Origin: CATOSK01 sp034423195
Lineage (GTDB): Bacteria > Chloroflexota > Dehalococcoidia > Lucifugimonadales > UBA3495
Assembly: GCA_034423195.1 (NCBI GenBank)
Contig: DAOUIZ010000032.1
Location: 1-59,063, forward strand
DNA length: 59,063 nucleotides
Direction of reading: 5' to 3'
A program made the position numbers and the translations under genes. Numbering within the stretch: the stretch's first letter is position 1; every line of letters begins with the position of its first letter. Below the pieces are notes generated by a model, which had not been told where the DNA came from, searched no databases, and saw only the letters and a list, made by a program, of their open reading frames with translations. Positions 16,300 to 25,984 of the stretch are shown here, one piece after another.

Positions 16300-18771
16300 A
16301 TGGACTACGCAGAAGTCGCTGTTGACGCCCCGGTAGGTCCATCCCGCACCTTCTCCTACCACATCCCGGGCGCCTTTCCCGTCGAACCCGGACAACTGGT
16401 CTGGGTCCCATTTGGCCGCCGCACCCTCCAGGGAATCGTCGTCAAGCTCGCCGCCGCCCCCCAGGTCGACGTGACCAGGGACATCCTCCAGCCCGTTGAG
16501 CCGTCTCCCCTCCTCTCGCCCCTGGCCCTTCAGGTCGGCGACTGGATCAGCCGCTACTACCTCGCCGGACTGTTCGATTCCCTGGCCCTGTTCCTTCCGC
16601 CCCAGTTCAAGGCCCACGTCACCTCCACCATCACTCCCGGGGACCTGGATTCCGAGGCCCCCGAATCCGCCTCGCCGGCCCTGGACAGCCTCCGCGAAGC
16701 CGGCCGTATGCCCGAAGCCGATTTCACCAAGTCCCTGGGACGCGGCGGCCTGCGTACCGTCAACCGCCTGGTGGAGCGCGGGATCATTCAACGGAATGTG
16801 TCCCTGCCCCACCCGGGCCGCTTCCAGTACGACAGCCACATCGTCCCCCTTTCAGGACTCGACCTGGAGGCCTTTATCTCCGACGGACTGTCCGAACGCC
16901 AGTCCCAACTCCTGTCCGCAGTCGCCGGTGCCCAGGAGCGGATGCCTCTCGCTTTGGCTCGCAAGGAATTCGGCGCCTACGCCGTAAACGCCCTCGTGGA
17001 CAAGGGCCTGGTTGGCCTCGAGTGGACCAGGGCCAGTCCGCCCTCATCCCCTCGCCGTGACTCTCCGCCCGCCGGCCCGCCTCTTTCCCTCACCCCCGAA
17101 CAACGCTTTGCCGCCGAACGCATCTCCGCCGCCCTGGACGGGTCCGACAGCCGACATCGCAGCTTCCTGCTCCACGGAGTCACCGGCAGCGGCAAGACCG
17201 AGGTCTACCTCCGGGCCATAGAGCACGCCGTGTCCCTGGGAAAGCAGGCCATTTTCCTCGTCCCGGAAATCAGCCTCACACCCCAGACCGTCGAGCGGGT
17301 CAGCGCCCGCTTTCCCGGGAAGGTCGCGGTCCTGCACAGCCGCCAGAAACCCGGGGAGCAGTTCAACCAGTGGTGGGGCATCCGGGACGGCCGCTATGAC
17401 GTGGTCGTCGGGCCCCGCAGCGCCCTGTTCGCTCCCCTGCCTTCAGTTGGACTGATTGTCATTGACGAGGAGCATGAGCCCACCTTCAAGCAGCAGGATG
17501 GCAGTCCCCTGTACCATGCCCGCACTGTTGCCCTGGAAATCGCCCGGGTCACCGGCTCGGTGGTCGTTCTTGGCAGCGCCACGCCGGACGTGGAGTCCTA
17601 CCACCTGGCCGAGCGGGGAAGGCATTGCCTCCTGCGCCTCCCTCGCCGCATCTCCCCAACTCCCCGGGATTCCGGAGGGATGCTCCACGACCAGGACTTG
17701 CCGTACCATGCCATCCCCCTGGCCCAGGCCGAAATCTGCGATATGCGGGAGGAGCTGCGCCAGGGCAACCGCAGCATCTTCTCCCGCAGCCTCCAGCAGG
17801 CTTTGCGGGCCTGCGTGTCCGCGGGACAGCAGGCCATCCTGTTCCTGAACCGCCGCGGCAACTCCTCCTTCGTTCAATGCCGCGATTGTGGATACGTGAT
17901 GGTCTGTTCCGGCTGCTCGGTCGCCCTGACCTACCACTCGCCCGACGGGCCCTCCGGCGGCCGCAACGCCGGGCCTCACCTATTGTGCCACCAGTGCAAC
18001 CGCCGCCGCCGCATGCCCGGGACCTGCCGCCAGTGCCGCAGCGGACGCATCCGGCAATTGGGCATCGGCACCCAGCGCGTGGCCCAGGAGGCGTCCCGCC
18101 TCCTCCCCGGCGTCCGGGTGGACCGTTGGGACATGGATACCTCCCGCGGCGGCGACAGCCCCGATGAAATGATGCGCCGCCTGGCCTCGGGCGAGACCCG
18201 GGTGCTCGTCGGCACCCAGATGGTGGCCAAGGGATTCGACGTCCCCAACGTGACCCTGGTTGGGGCCGTTCTTGCCGACGTGGGCATCAGTCTGCCCGAC
18301 TTTCGCGCCGGCGAACGGGCTTTCGACCTTCTGTGCCAGGTCGCCGGCCGGGCCGGGAGAGGTGCGGACCAAGGGCGGGTTATCATCCAGACCTACGACC
18401 CGTCCCACTACGCCATCTCCGCCGCCGCCGGACAGGACTACCTCAGCTTGTACCGGCAGGAAATCGCCGCCCGCCGGGAGCAGGGGAACCCTCCCTTCAA
18501 CCGCCTGGCCCACCTGGTGTACCAGGACACCAACTCGGACAACTGCCGGCGCCAGGCCTTCGCCACCGCCGACCTCTGCCGGCAGCTTTCCTCCGCCCGG
18601 GGCCTCTCCGGCCTGGAAGTCATCGGACCCGCTCCCGGCATACCCCAGAGGGTCCGCGGCCGTTACCGGTGGCACCTCACCCTCCGCGGCCGCAACATCC
18701 ATCGCTTCCTCGAGGACCTGACCCTGTCCCCGTCCTGGACCGTGGACATCGACCCCGTCCGGCTCGTCTGA
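16300..18771 (+). CDS. priA: Primosomal replication protein N' (PriA helicase)
   Basis: An 823-residue superfamily 2 helicase that reloads the replisome at stalled forks. In order: N-terminal 3'-DNA-binding domain (VAVDAPVGPSRTFSYHIP-like start), winged helix, helicase core with Walker A GVTGSGKT (293-300), DEEH box (389-392) and a strand-exchange motif VAGRAGRG. The zinc-binding insertion carries eight cysteines in CRDCGYVMVCSGC, CHQCN and CRQCRSG. No key residue appears to be missing. The ATG at 16300 has no strong ribosome site. Normal length is 730-830. Confidence 0.95.
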   Translation: MDYAEVAVDAPVGPSRTFSYHIPGAFPVEPGQLVWVPFGRRTLQGIVVKLAAAPQVDVTRDILQPVEPSPLLSPLALQVGDWISRYYLAGLFDSLALFLPPQFKAHVTSTITPGDLDSEAPESASPALDSLREAGRMPEADFTKSLGRGGLRTVNRLVERGIIQRNVSLPHPGRFQYDSHIVPLSGLDLEAFISDGLSERQSQLLSAVAGAQERMPLALARKEFGAYAVNALVDKGLVGLEWTRASPPSSPRRDSPPAGPPLSLTPEQRFAAERISAALDGSDSRHRSFLLHGVTGSGKTEVYLRAIEHAVSLGKQAIFLVPEISLTPQTVERVSARFPGKVAVLHSRQKPGEQFNQWWGIRDGRYDVVVGPRSALFAPLPSVGLIVIDEEHEPTFKQQDGSPLYHARTVALEIARVTGSVVVLGSATPDVESYHLAERGRHCLLRLPRRISPTPRDSGGMLHDQDLPYHAIPLAQAEICDMREELRQGNRSIFSRSLQQALRACVSAGQQAILFLNRRGNSSFVQCRDCGYVMVCSGCSVALTYHSPDGPSGGRNAGPHLLCHQCNRRRRMPGTCRQCRSGRIRQLGIGTQRVAQEASRLLPGVRVDRWDMDTSRGGDSPDEMMRRLASGETRVLVGTQMVAKGFDVPNVTLVGAVLADVGISLPDFRAGERAFDLLCQVAGRAGRGADQGRVIIQTYDPSHYAISAAAGQDYLSLYRQEIAARREQGNPPFNRLAHLVYQDTNSDNCRRQAFATADLCRQLSSARGLSGLEVIGPAPGIPQRVRGRYRWHLTLRGRNIHRFLEDLTLSPSWTVDIDPVRLV

Positions 18772-18829
18772 CCCCTGCAAATGAACCCTCTAAAGGGGGG
18801 CCGGACCCGGCCATTGTGCGGGCCCATCT

Positions 18830-18858
18830 TTGCACTCTCAAAACGGTCTGTTTATAAT
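18830..18858 (+). promoter_or_regulatory. Sigma70-type promoter for def
   Basis: TTGCAC (18830-18835) and a perfect TATAAT (18853-18858) with a 17-base spacer. The start would be near 18865, about 37 bases before the def start codon. Confidence 0.75.
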
Positions 18859-18901
18859 CGTTGCGTACCTTTTTCGGTATCCTTGTTGAAAGGTTGTCGC
18901 C

Positions 18902-19450
18902 GTGGCCCTGTTGAAGATGCGGCTCGTCCCCGATGGCATTCTCCGCGAGAAAGCCAAGAAAATCGGAAAAATCCCCCCGACCTTGAAGCAGTACACCGCC
19001 GACATGGTGGAGACGATGCATGCCGAAAACGGCGTGGGACTGGCCGCCAACCAGGTCGGCTCCCTCCAGAAGGTGGCAGTCATCCAGCTGCCCGACTGGG
19101 ACGAACCCATGATCCTCATCAACCCGGAGATCGTCCGCCGTGAGGGAGAGCGCGAGGTCGAAGAGGGCTGCCTCAGCATCCCGGGCTACCGGGGCACCGT
19201 CAAGCGCTCCGAACGGGTCCGCGCCCGTGCCCTGGACCTCAACGGAAAGGTTGTGCGGATTCGAGCGGAGGGACTCCTGGCCCAGGCATTGGAACACGAG
19301 ACCGACCACCTCAACGGCATTCTCTACATTGACCGATTGGTTTCCCAGGACACCCTCCACCGCATCGGGTACGAGCCTTCCTCCGAAAGTCCCGAGGAAA
19401 CCGCTGCGGAGCCGGCCGAATCCGAGCCCGCCCACCCCCGCCAGGAATGA
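18902..19450 (+). CDS. def: Peptide deformylase
   Basis: A 182-residue metalloenzyme that removes the N-terminal formyl group from nascent proteins. All three motifs are present: GVGLAANQ (44-51), EGCLS with metal ligand Cys90, and HETDHLNG with His132, Glu133 and His136. GTG at 18902 is the start. The C-terminal tail of about 25 residues is acidic and proline-rich, longer than in the E. coli enzyme. Its own promoter lies at 18830-18858. A tRNA-processing gene follows after 122 bases that contain no gene. Confidence 0.95.
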   Translation: MALLKMRLVPDGILREKAKKIGKIPPTLKQYTADMVETMHAENGVGLAANQVGSLQKVAVIQLPDWDEPMILINPEIVRREGEREVEEGCLSIPGYRGTVKRSERVRARALDLNGKVVRIRAEGLLAQALEHETDHLNGILYIDRLVSQDTLHRIGYEPSSESPEETAAEPAESEPAHPRQE

Positions 19451-19572
19451 TCAGCTTCCCGCCCCCGCTGCTCATTACGTTGGGAGATGCCAGCTGCCCC
19501 TTCGGTCTTCCTTTCGGCGCCAGCCCTTCCCCGGGCGCCGGCGTTCATCCGTCCTGCTCCTGAGAACCGATA

Positions 19573-21057
19573 TTGTCCGTACCAAACTCTTCCCATGACC
19601 TCCTTCCGCGCATCGCGCCCTTCTTCCGGGAACGCCGTCAGCCTGCGTTTCTCGTCGGCGGGTTTCTCCGGGACCAGCTTATGGGACGCCGGTCCCACGA
19701 CCTGGATCTGGCAATTCACGGCGACCCGTCGGAATGCGGCCATGATCTGGCCCGATTCCTGGGCGGAACACCCGTCCCCATTGCTGCCCGGTCGGTTTGC
19801 CGGATAGTCCTTCCAGGCGAAGGCGATGGGCAAGATCAGCTGGACCTGGCCGGTTTCCCCGGGGACATCTATGGGGACCTGCAGGGCCGCGACTTCACCA
19901 TCAACGCCATGGCCCTGCCCCTGGAGCTATGGGACGCAGACCACTGGGAGGAGCGGATTATTGATCCTGTGGGCGGGAGGGCCGACCTCTCCCGCAAGAT
20001 CGTCCGCGCCACCGGCGACTCGGTCTTCGAGGCCGACCCCGGACGGCTCATGCGGGGTGTGCGCCTGGCCAACTCCCTCAACTTCCGCCTGGATCCCGAG
20101 ACCGCCCGGTCCATCCGCCGCCATGCGGGCCTGGTCCACCGGGTTTCGCCGGAACGGGTCCGGGATGAGCTGCTGGCCATCCTGGCCGGCGACCGTTCCC
20201 GCGTTGCCCTGGAGATACTGGACCGCCTCGACCTCCTTTGCCGCATCATCCCCGAACTGGCCGTCACCAAGGGCGTCAGCCAGCCCCGGGTGCACTATTG
20301 GGACGTATGGGGACACTCCATCCACGCCGTGGAGACCGCGGAACTCGTAACCCGGGGACATCAGAACTCCCCCATCTACTCCATGGTCCCCTGGACCCAG
20401 GAGTCCGAAGCTCACTTCGGCGAGATAGTCAGCGACGGCCACACCCGCCGGACCATCCTCAAGCTCACCGCTCTGCTCCACGACATCGCCAAGCCCCAGA
20501 CCAAGGCGGTCGACGCCACGGGGCGCACCCGCTTTCTCGGCCACTCGGAGCAGGGCGCCAGAATCTGCGAGGAGAGGCTGGGCCAACTCCGCCTCAGTTC
20601 CAGGGGAATCGCCATGGTTTCCAAGATGGTGGAGCAGCACCTGCGCCCTGCCTCCATGAACCACGGTTCCGAATTGCCCTCCCGGCGCGCCGTCTACCGC
20701 TACTTCCGCGACCTGGGCGAGGTCGCCCTGGACACTGTCTACCTGGCAATGGCCGATTATCTGGCCGCAAAAGGCCCTGAAGTTTCCTACGATGATTGGG
20801 CCCGCCATGCTAAAATTATGGCGCATATTATGCAAACCGGCGCCGAACAGATGTCCCCCGAGCGGCCGGCCCGGATCATAACCGGACACGACCTGATGAG
20901 GGAGATGGGCCTGTCCCAGGGCCCGCTCATCGGCGAACTCATCGAACGAATCAACGAAGCCCATGCCGCCGGCGAGGTCGCCAGCCCCCAGGAAGCGCTG
21001 GAACTCGCCGCGGCTCTTGTAAATGGCCGGAACGGTCATTCAGGCGACCAGGAGTAA
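19573..21057 (+). CDS. CCA-adding tRNA nucleotidyltransferase / polyA polymerase family with HD domain
   Basis: A 494-residue class II nucleotidyltransferase. The N-terminal catalytic head has FLVGGFLRD and the metal-binding aspartates of SHDLDLAI. Then come RDFTINAMAL, DPVGGRADL and the RLMRGVRLA nucleotide-recognition region. A C-terminal HD phosphohydrolase domain carries LLHDIAKPQTK. It adds or repairs the tRNA 3' CCA; the tRNA at 34716 in this window lacks an encoded CCA and would need it. TTG at 19573 is the only plausible start before the VGG motif, with a weak ribosome site. An archetypal E. coli-type cca is not implied, and a polyA or A-adding role cannot be excluded. Confidence 0.85.
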   Translation: MSVPNSSHDLLPRIAPFFRERRQPAFLVGGFLRDQLMGRRSHDLDLAIHGDPSECGHDLARFLGGTPVPIAARSVCRIVLPGEGDGQDQLDLAGFPGDIYGDLQGRDFTINAMALPLELWDADHWEERIIDPVGGRADLSRKIVRATGDSVFEADPGRLMRGVRLANSLNFRLDPETARSIRRHAGLVHRVSPERVRDELLAILAGDRSRVALEILDRLDLLCRIIPELAVTKGVSQPRVHYWDVWGHSIHAVETAELVTRGHQNSPIYSMVPWTQESEAHFGEIVSDGHTRRTILKLTALLHDIAKPQTKAVDATGRTRFLGHSEQGARICEERLGQLRLSSRGIAMVSKMVEQHLRPASMNHGSELPSRRAVYRYFRDLGEVALDTVYLAMADYLAAKGPEVSYDDWARHAKIMAHIMQTGAEQMSPERPARIITGHDLMREMGLSQGPLIGELIERINEAHAAGEVASPQEALELAAALVNGRNGHSGDQE

Positions 21058-21060
21058 TTC

Positions 21061-22863
21061 ATGCGTGGCCGCAGCATCCGGCTGACAATTTTGATTCTGG
21101 CCATCCTAGCGATTTCCATCGCTTCCCTGGCTTTCTCGGAAATCAACATCGATATCCCCGGCTTCCCCGAGGTTCAACGGGGGGGTACGGGCCCCCTGGG
21201 GCTGAAGCTGGGATTGGACCTGCGCGGCGGCGCTCACCTGGTCTACCAGGCTGACGTCGGCACCAGAATCCGCGCGACCTTCCCCGAAGCGGCAGACGTG
21301 GCCGCGGTGGAGGAGATGCTGGATGAAGCGGGTGTCGTCGGCTACGAGACTCGCCTGCTCACGCCCGAAACCATCGAAATCGAGGCCCCCCTGCTGGACC
21401 AGCCGACCCGGGCCGCCGTCGAAAGCGGATTGCTGGACGAGCTTGGCGTGGTCGAAGCCCCCAAGTTCACCGAGACTCTTCCCCCGGATGCCGACGACAT
21501 GGAAGGCGTCATCAGCATCATTTCCCGCCGCGTCAACTTGTTCGGGACCGAGGAACCCATCGTCCAGCAGTTCGGCGAGGACCGCGTTATCGTCCAGTTG
21601 CCCGGCGCCTCCGGCTCCGTCACCGACGTGGAGTTCGAGGAACCCGCCGACTTTGAAGATATCGCCGGACTGCTCCGCAAGATGGAGTTCGTCGACTACA
21701 CAATTTCCGCCGAAGGAGACACGGGTTACCGCATCAGGATGCCTGTCTCCTTGCCCCGCAGCAGCCAGGACGAGTTGGAAGACGCCTTCCGTGACCAGAT
21801 CGGCGCGGTCGACAGCTTCCTCGTCACCGGAGGTATCGAGGCCGCCAAGTCCCTCATCGGTGGGACCGCTTTGCTCGAATTCCGTGAGCGGATTTGCACC
21901 GATGCCTCCTGTGCCGCCTTCACCGACTCGGAGCTCAACCTGACTGGCGACGACCTCGTTAGCGCCTATGCCTCCACCGATCAGCAGACCGGGGAGTGGG
22001 CCGTCAACATCCAGTTCAACGATCGCGGCGCCGATATTTTCGGCGAGCTCACCCGCCGCATCGTCGGCGACCCCACCAGGCGCATCGCTGTTTTCATCGA
22101 CGACCAGCTCGTCATCGCCCCCGTTGCCCGGGCCTGGATCCGCGACGGGCGCAGCCAGATAACCGGCAATTTCAACCGGGAGGAGGCCCGCACCCTCTCC
22201 ATACAGCTCGAGTCCGGCCGCCTTCCCGTTCCCCTGGAGCTGATTCAGGAGAGCGAGGTTGACGCCCTGCTGGGCTCCGAGTCCCTGGAAAAGAGTCTGT
22301 TGGCCGGGATCATCGGGCTGGGCCTGGTCATCGTGTTCATGCTCGTCTACTACCGCATGGCCGGAGTGGTAGCCGCCCTGGCTCTCGTCTTTTATTCCAT
22401 CGTGGTCCTGGCCGTCTTCAAGATGATTCCGGTCACCCTTACGCTCCCCCACATCGGGGGATTCATCCTTTCCATCGGCCTGGCCGTCGACGCCAACATC
22501 CTCATCTTCGAGCGCATGAAAGAGGAAATCCGCGTCGGCCGGACCCTGGCATCGTCCATGGAAGTGGGCTTCAGCCGGGCGTGGCCCGCCATCCGGGACG
22601 GCAACGTATCAACCATCATCACCTGCGGCGTTCTCCTCTGGTTCGGCAGCCGCCTGGGCGGAGGACTGATTAACGGTTTTGCCCTGAGCCTGCTCATCGG
22701 CGTGATAGTCAGCATGTTCACCGCCGTCGTCCTCAGCCGAAACGTGCTGCAGTTGCTGGCCTGGGCCGGCTTTGCCCGGCGCATTAACCTGTTTTCGCCG
22801 GAAAAGGTCGAACGTCAGCCCTCAGCTGCGGGAAGACCCCAGGCCGCGCGGGGAGGCCGCTAG
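21061..22863 (+). CDS. secD: Protein translocase subunit SecD
   Basis: A 600-residue RND-type membrane protein that uses the proton gradient to pull exported proteins out of SecYEG. Visible: N-terminal helix, the LGLDLRGGAHLVYQ motif, the periplasmic P1 domain, the late IQLESGRLPVPL segment and the C-terminal five-helix bundle with IGLAVDANILIFERMKEE. It starts 3 bases after the CCA-adding gene stop and ends 2 bases before secF, so the genes form an operon. Length is normal for SecD with a medium-sized P1 domain. Confidence 0.94.
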   Translation: MRGRSIRLTILILAILAISIASLAFSEINIDIPGFPEVQRGGTGPLGLKLGLDLRGGAHLVYQADVGTRIRATFPEAADVAAVEEMLDEAGVVGYETRLLTPETIEIEAPLLDQPTRAAVESGLLDELGVVEAPKFTETLPPDADDMEGVISIISRRVNLFGTEEPIVQQFGEDRVIVQLPGASGSVTDVEFEEPADFEDIAGLLRKMEFVDYTISAEGDTGYRIRMPVSLPRSSQDELEDAFRDQIGAVDSFLVTGGIEAAKSLIGGTALLEFRERICTDASCAAFTDSELNLTGDDLVSAYASTDQQTGEWAVNIQFNDRGADIFGELTRRIVGDPTRRIAVFIDDQLVIAPVARAWIRDGRSQITGNFNREEARTLSIQLESGRLPVPLELIQESEVDALLGSESLEKSLLAGIIGLGLVIVFMLVYYRMAGVVAALALVFYSIVVLAVFKMIPVTLTLPHIGGFILSIGLAVDANILIFERMKEEIRVGRTLASSMEVGFSRAWPAIRDGNVSTIITCGVLLWFGSRLGGGLINGFALSLLIGVIVSMFTAVVLSRNVLQLLAWAGFARRINLFSPEKVERQPSAAGRPQAARGGR

Positions 22864-22865
22864 TC

Positions 22866-23855
22866 ATGTTGAACATCGTAGGAAAGCGCGGTTGGTACTT
22901 CCTCATCTCGGCTTTGATTATCCTGCCCGGCCTGGTTTCCATGATTGTCCCGCCGGGTTGGTCCACGCTGGACTCCGGTTTGAACCCGGGCATCGACTTC
23001 ACCAGCGGTTCCGTCATGGACATCAGATTCGAACGCCCGGTGTCCCAGGGGCAGATACAGGAACGCATGAATGCCCTCGGCCACTCGGAAGCGTTGATCC
23101 AGAGCACGGGCAGCAATTCAGTCCTGATTCGGACCAAGGTCCTGGACGAGGCCGAATCGGGCGGTGTATCCGAACGCCAGCGCATCCAGGACGACCTTGA
23201 GGACAACATCGCCGGAATCGAGTCCATAGCGTTCGACTCCATTTCCCCGATCATCGCCGCCGAAACAGTCCGCAACACCTTCCTGGCCCTCCTGGCTGCT
23301 TCGGTTTTCATCCTGCTCTACATCTGGTACGCCTTCCGACGGGCTCCCCGCGCTTACCGCTACGGGATCAGCGCCATCATTGCGCTGGTGCACGACACCC
23401 TGATAGTCCTCGGTATTTTCTCCATCCTGGGACGGTTGATTAACCTGGAGGTCAACTCAACCTTCATCATCGGGATTCTCACCGTCGCTGGGTACAGCGT
23501 CAACGACACCATCGTCGTTTTCGACCGGATCCGCGAGAACGTCATTCGCCACCCGGAGCGGGCCTTCGATTCCCTGGTCAACCTGAGCATCGTCGAGACC
23601 ATCGGGCGTTCCCTCAACACCAGCTTCACCACCCTCATGGTTCTCCTCGCCATGCTCTTGATCGGCGGCCCCAGCATTCGAGGTCTGCTGCTGGTGGTTG
23701 CCATCGGAGTTGTGGTCGGAACCTACAGTTCCGTGTTCATCGCCGCTCAGTTCCTCGTTATCTGGGACCGACGCGAGTTCGGGAACATCTTCCGTTGGAT
23801 GCGCCGCTCCCCGGCCGCCGCCGGAACCGCGCTCCTTTCCCTGATAGGCAAGTAA
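22866..23855 (+). CDS. secF: Protein translocase subunit SecF
   Basis: A 329-residue partner of SecD with six transmembrane helices. The family signatures are GIDFTSGSVMDIRFE after the first helix, IALVHDTLIVLGIFS and VAGYSVNDTIVVFDRIRENV, with the conserved Asp of the proton path. The final tail is short. ATG at 22866 lies two bases after the secD stop. It forms one operon with secD; nfo follows after 60 bases. Confidence 0.94.
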   Translation: MLNIVGKRGWYFLISALIILPGLVSMIVPPGWSTLDSGLNPGIDFTSGSVMDIRFERPVSQGQIQERMNALGHSEALIQSTGSNSVLIRTKVLDEAESGGVSERQRIQDDLEDNIAGIESIAFDSISPIIAAETVRNTFLALLAASVFILLYIWYAFRRAPRAYRYGISAIIALVHDTLIVLGIFSILGRLINLEVNSTFIIGILTVAGYSVNDTIVVFDRIRENVIRHPERAFDSLVNLSIVETIGRSLNTSFTTLMVLLAMLLIGGPSIRGLLLVVAIGVVVGTYSSVFIAAQFLVIWDRREFGNIFRWMRRSPAAAGTALLSLIGK

Positions 23856-23915
23856 GGACCCCGGGAACCCGCCATTCACAGCCACTATCTCCACCCCGGG
23901 AAATAGGAGGCCGAC

Positions 23916-24773
23916 ATGAAAATTGGAGCGCACGTCTCAACCGCCGGCGGGATCAGCAAGGCCGTCGGCCGGGGCGCGGACATCGGCTGCGAGGCCATCC
24001 AGATATTCGGCTCCTCACCCCAGAGCTGGGCGTTCAAACCCGTGCCTGACGCCGAAATTGACGCCTTCCGCGCCAAATCGGAGGAAACCGGTATGGCCCC
24101 CGCCTTCCTCCACGCCATCTACCTCATCAACATGGGCACCCCCAACCAGGTGAACCTGGAAAAGGGCATCCAGTCCCTGGTCAATTACATGACCCTTGCC
24201 TCTGAAATCGGGGCCGGCGGGGTGATCTTCCACCCCGGCAGCCACAAGGGAGTTGGCTACGACGCCATCTTCGAGCAGGCCGTCGCCGGCATCCGCCAGG
24301 TCCTCGACCAGTCCCCGGACGGGCCATGCCTCTGCCTGGAAAACATGGCGGGGATGGGCCAGCACATCGGCGCCAAGTTCGCCGAGTTGGGCCAGATTAT
24401 CAAGGCTGTGGACAGCCCTCGCCTCCGCATCTGCCTGGATACCCAGCACAGCTTCGCCGCCGGATACGACCTCACCGCCGCCGCCGGCGTCAACGCCATG
24501 ATGGAGGAGTTCGACGCCGACATTGGTGTTGACAAGCTGGCCGCCGTCCACGCCAACGACTCCAAGCAGCCCTGCGGCTCCGGCGTCGACCGCCACGACA
24601 ACATCGGCGAGGGCCTCATCGGAGAGGAAGGGTTCGAGGCAATCATGGCCCACCCCGCCTTCCAGGACGTGCCCTTCTTCCTCGAAGTCCCCGGCTTCAG
24701 CGGCAAGGGCCCGGACCAGCCCAACATCGACATTCTCAAGGACATCCGCCGGCGGGTCGGCGCCAGGCAATAG
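23916..24773 (+). CDS. nfo: Deoxyribonuclease IV (apurinic endonuclease)
   Basis: A 285-residue TIM-barrel AP endonuclease of the Nfo family with three metal ions. It incises DNA 5' to abasic sites in base-excision repair. Family segments: MKIGAHVSTAGGISKAV, FGSSPQSW, HPGSHKG, LCLENMAG, ICLDTQHSFAAGYD, HANDSKQPCGSGVDRHDNIG and the C-terminal FFLEVPGF. All histidine, glutamate and aspartate ligands are recognisable. The start has an AGGAGG ribosome site. The adjacent zincin begins seven bases after its stop. Confidence 0.94.
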   Translation: MKIGAHVSTAGGISKAVGRGADIGCEAIQIFGSSPQSWAFKPVPDAEIDAFRAKSEETGMAPAFLHAIYLINMGTPNQVNLEKGIQSLVNYMTLASEIGAGGVIFHPGSHKGVGYDAIFEQAVAGIRQVLDQSPDGPCLCLENMAGMGQHIGAKFAELGQIIKAVDSPRLRICLDTQHSFAAGYDLTAAAGVNAMMEEFDADIGVDKLAAVHANDSKQPCGSGVDRHDNIGEGLIGEEGFEAIMAHPAFQDVPFFLEVPGFSGKGPDQPNIDILKDIRRRVGARQ

Positions 24774-24780
24774 CCTACGG

Positions 24781-25149
24781 ATGATCCCCGTATCCTCCCG
24801 CGAGTTCGCCAAGATGGTGCGCCAGTCCTACCGCGCCCTGCCCGCTCACGTCCACCGCCGCATGGACAACGTGGACATATCCGTCGAGGACTGGCCCAGC
24901 CGGGACGACCTGGATTTGCTGGAATCCCCCGGCACCCTCTTCGGATTATTCACCGGCGTCCCCGCCACTGAAAGGGAGGGAGTCGGACCGCCCTTGCCCG
25001 ACCGGATCATCCTCTTCCGTGGTCCCATCCTCGAAAGCTGCTCCACCCTGGAGGAAGTCCGGCACGAAATCCGGGTGACCCTCTGGCACGAGGTGGGACA
25101 CTACCTCGGGATGGACGAGGACGCCCTCCACCGCCTCGGCTACGGGTAA
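24781..25149 (+). CDS. Small zincin-fold metallopeptidase-like protein
   Basis: A 122-residue protein of the zincin-like family formerly DUF1025. The HEVGH zinc motif is in LWHEVGHYLGMDE, followed by the downstream Glu/Asp-rich segment that completes the site. The N-terminus resembles family members (SREFAKMVRQSYRALP) and a PDRIILFRGPILESC strand precedes the motif. Family members are small cytoplasmic proteins, some of which are thought to be metallopeptidases. ATG at 24781, seven bases after nfo; pgpA begins nine bases after its stop, so all three are probably one transcript. Confidence 0.85.
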   Translation: MIPVSSREFAKMVRQSYRALPAHVHRRMDNVDISVEDWPSRDDLDLLESPGTLFGLFTGVPATEREGVGPPLPDRIILFRGPILESCSTLEEVRHEIRVTLWHEVGHYLGMDEDALHRLGYG

Positions 25150-25158
25150 CCCCCTCCC

Positions 25159-25632
25159 TTGAACCCCGCCACCCGCTGGATCGCAGCCCTCGGCCGCATC
25201 ATCGGCTCCGGGTTCGGAACGGGACTCTCTCCCGTCGCGCCCGGAACGGTGGGCAGCTTTGCCGCCGTCGTCATCTACTGGGTGCTTCCGGTGGGAAGCA
25301 CGTCACCGGCGTTCTACGGGATGATTGCCGGCGGTTTTCTGCTCGGCATCTGGGCGACGGGAACCCTGGTATCCCCCGACGACCCCGACCCATCGGTGGC
25401 CGTCTGGGACGAGTTCGTGGGCCTCTGGGTCACCTGCCTGCTTCTGCCCAAGGAGCTCCTCTGGCTGGCCGCCGCTTTCCTGTGTTTCCGCATCCTCGAC
25501 GTTCTCAAACCCTGGCCCGCCCGCCGGCTGGAGTCCCTCCACGGCGGACTGGGAATCATGGCCGACGACCTGGCCGCAGGCTTGTACGGCGCCGTCGTCC
25601 TGAATGCCGTCCGCCTGCTGTTCCTCCAGTGA
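25159..25632 (+). CDS. pgpA: Phosphatidylglycerophosphatase A
   Basis: A 157-residue membrane phosphatase. It dephosphorylates phosphatidylglycerophosphate to phosphatidylglycerol. The family motif GTGLSPVAPGTVGS is at residues about 19-32, followed by hydrophobic helices, the DEFVGLW segment and FRILDVLKPWPARRLESL with GIMADDLAAGLYG at the C-terminus. TTG at 25159 is the start; no ATG fits. It follows the zincin gene closely. Confidence 0.9.
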   Translation: MNPATRWIAALGRIIGSGFGTGLSPVAPGTVGSFAAVVIYWVLPVGSTSPAFYGMIAGGFLLGIWATGTLVSPDDPDPSVAVWDEFVGLWVTCLLLPKELLWLAAAFLCFRILDVLKPWPARRLESLHGGLGIMADDLAAGLYGAVVLNAVRLLFLQ

Positions 25633-25884
25633 CCGGCCCTGTTTAGTCTCTCATCCCCCGTCCCCTGCATCCCGCCTCAATCTGCGGTTAGCTCTGGGCT
25701 GTCCCAGACGAAAGCACCACCATGTTGGCGCTGATTCTTGGTGCTAATATATCCATTCCACAATTATTGCCTGGAGTAATGCACTGCCCATCCCTCACTT
25801 CATCGGGTATGGCACTGTATCGTGAACGCCAATAGGTCTTCCAGGACCCAAATCCGATTGCCCTGGCGGTTCACGAAAGCTGTC

Positions 25885-25913
25885 TTGACGCGATTCGCCG
25901 CTTAAACTACACT
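25885..25913 (+). promoter_or_regulatory. Promoter for apt
   Basis: TTGACG (25885-25890) and TACACT (25908-25913), spacer 17. The rest of the 25633-25984 gap shows no gene. Confidence 0.5.
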
Positions 25914-25984
25914 TCTCGTGGCTTTCACCGGCGCTTCCTAACCTTGTGCCCGCACTCGCGGGCAAATGGGCAACCGGCCAATTC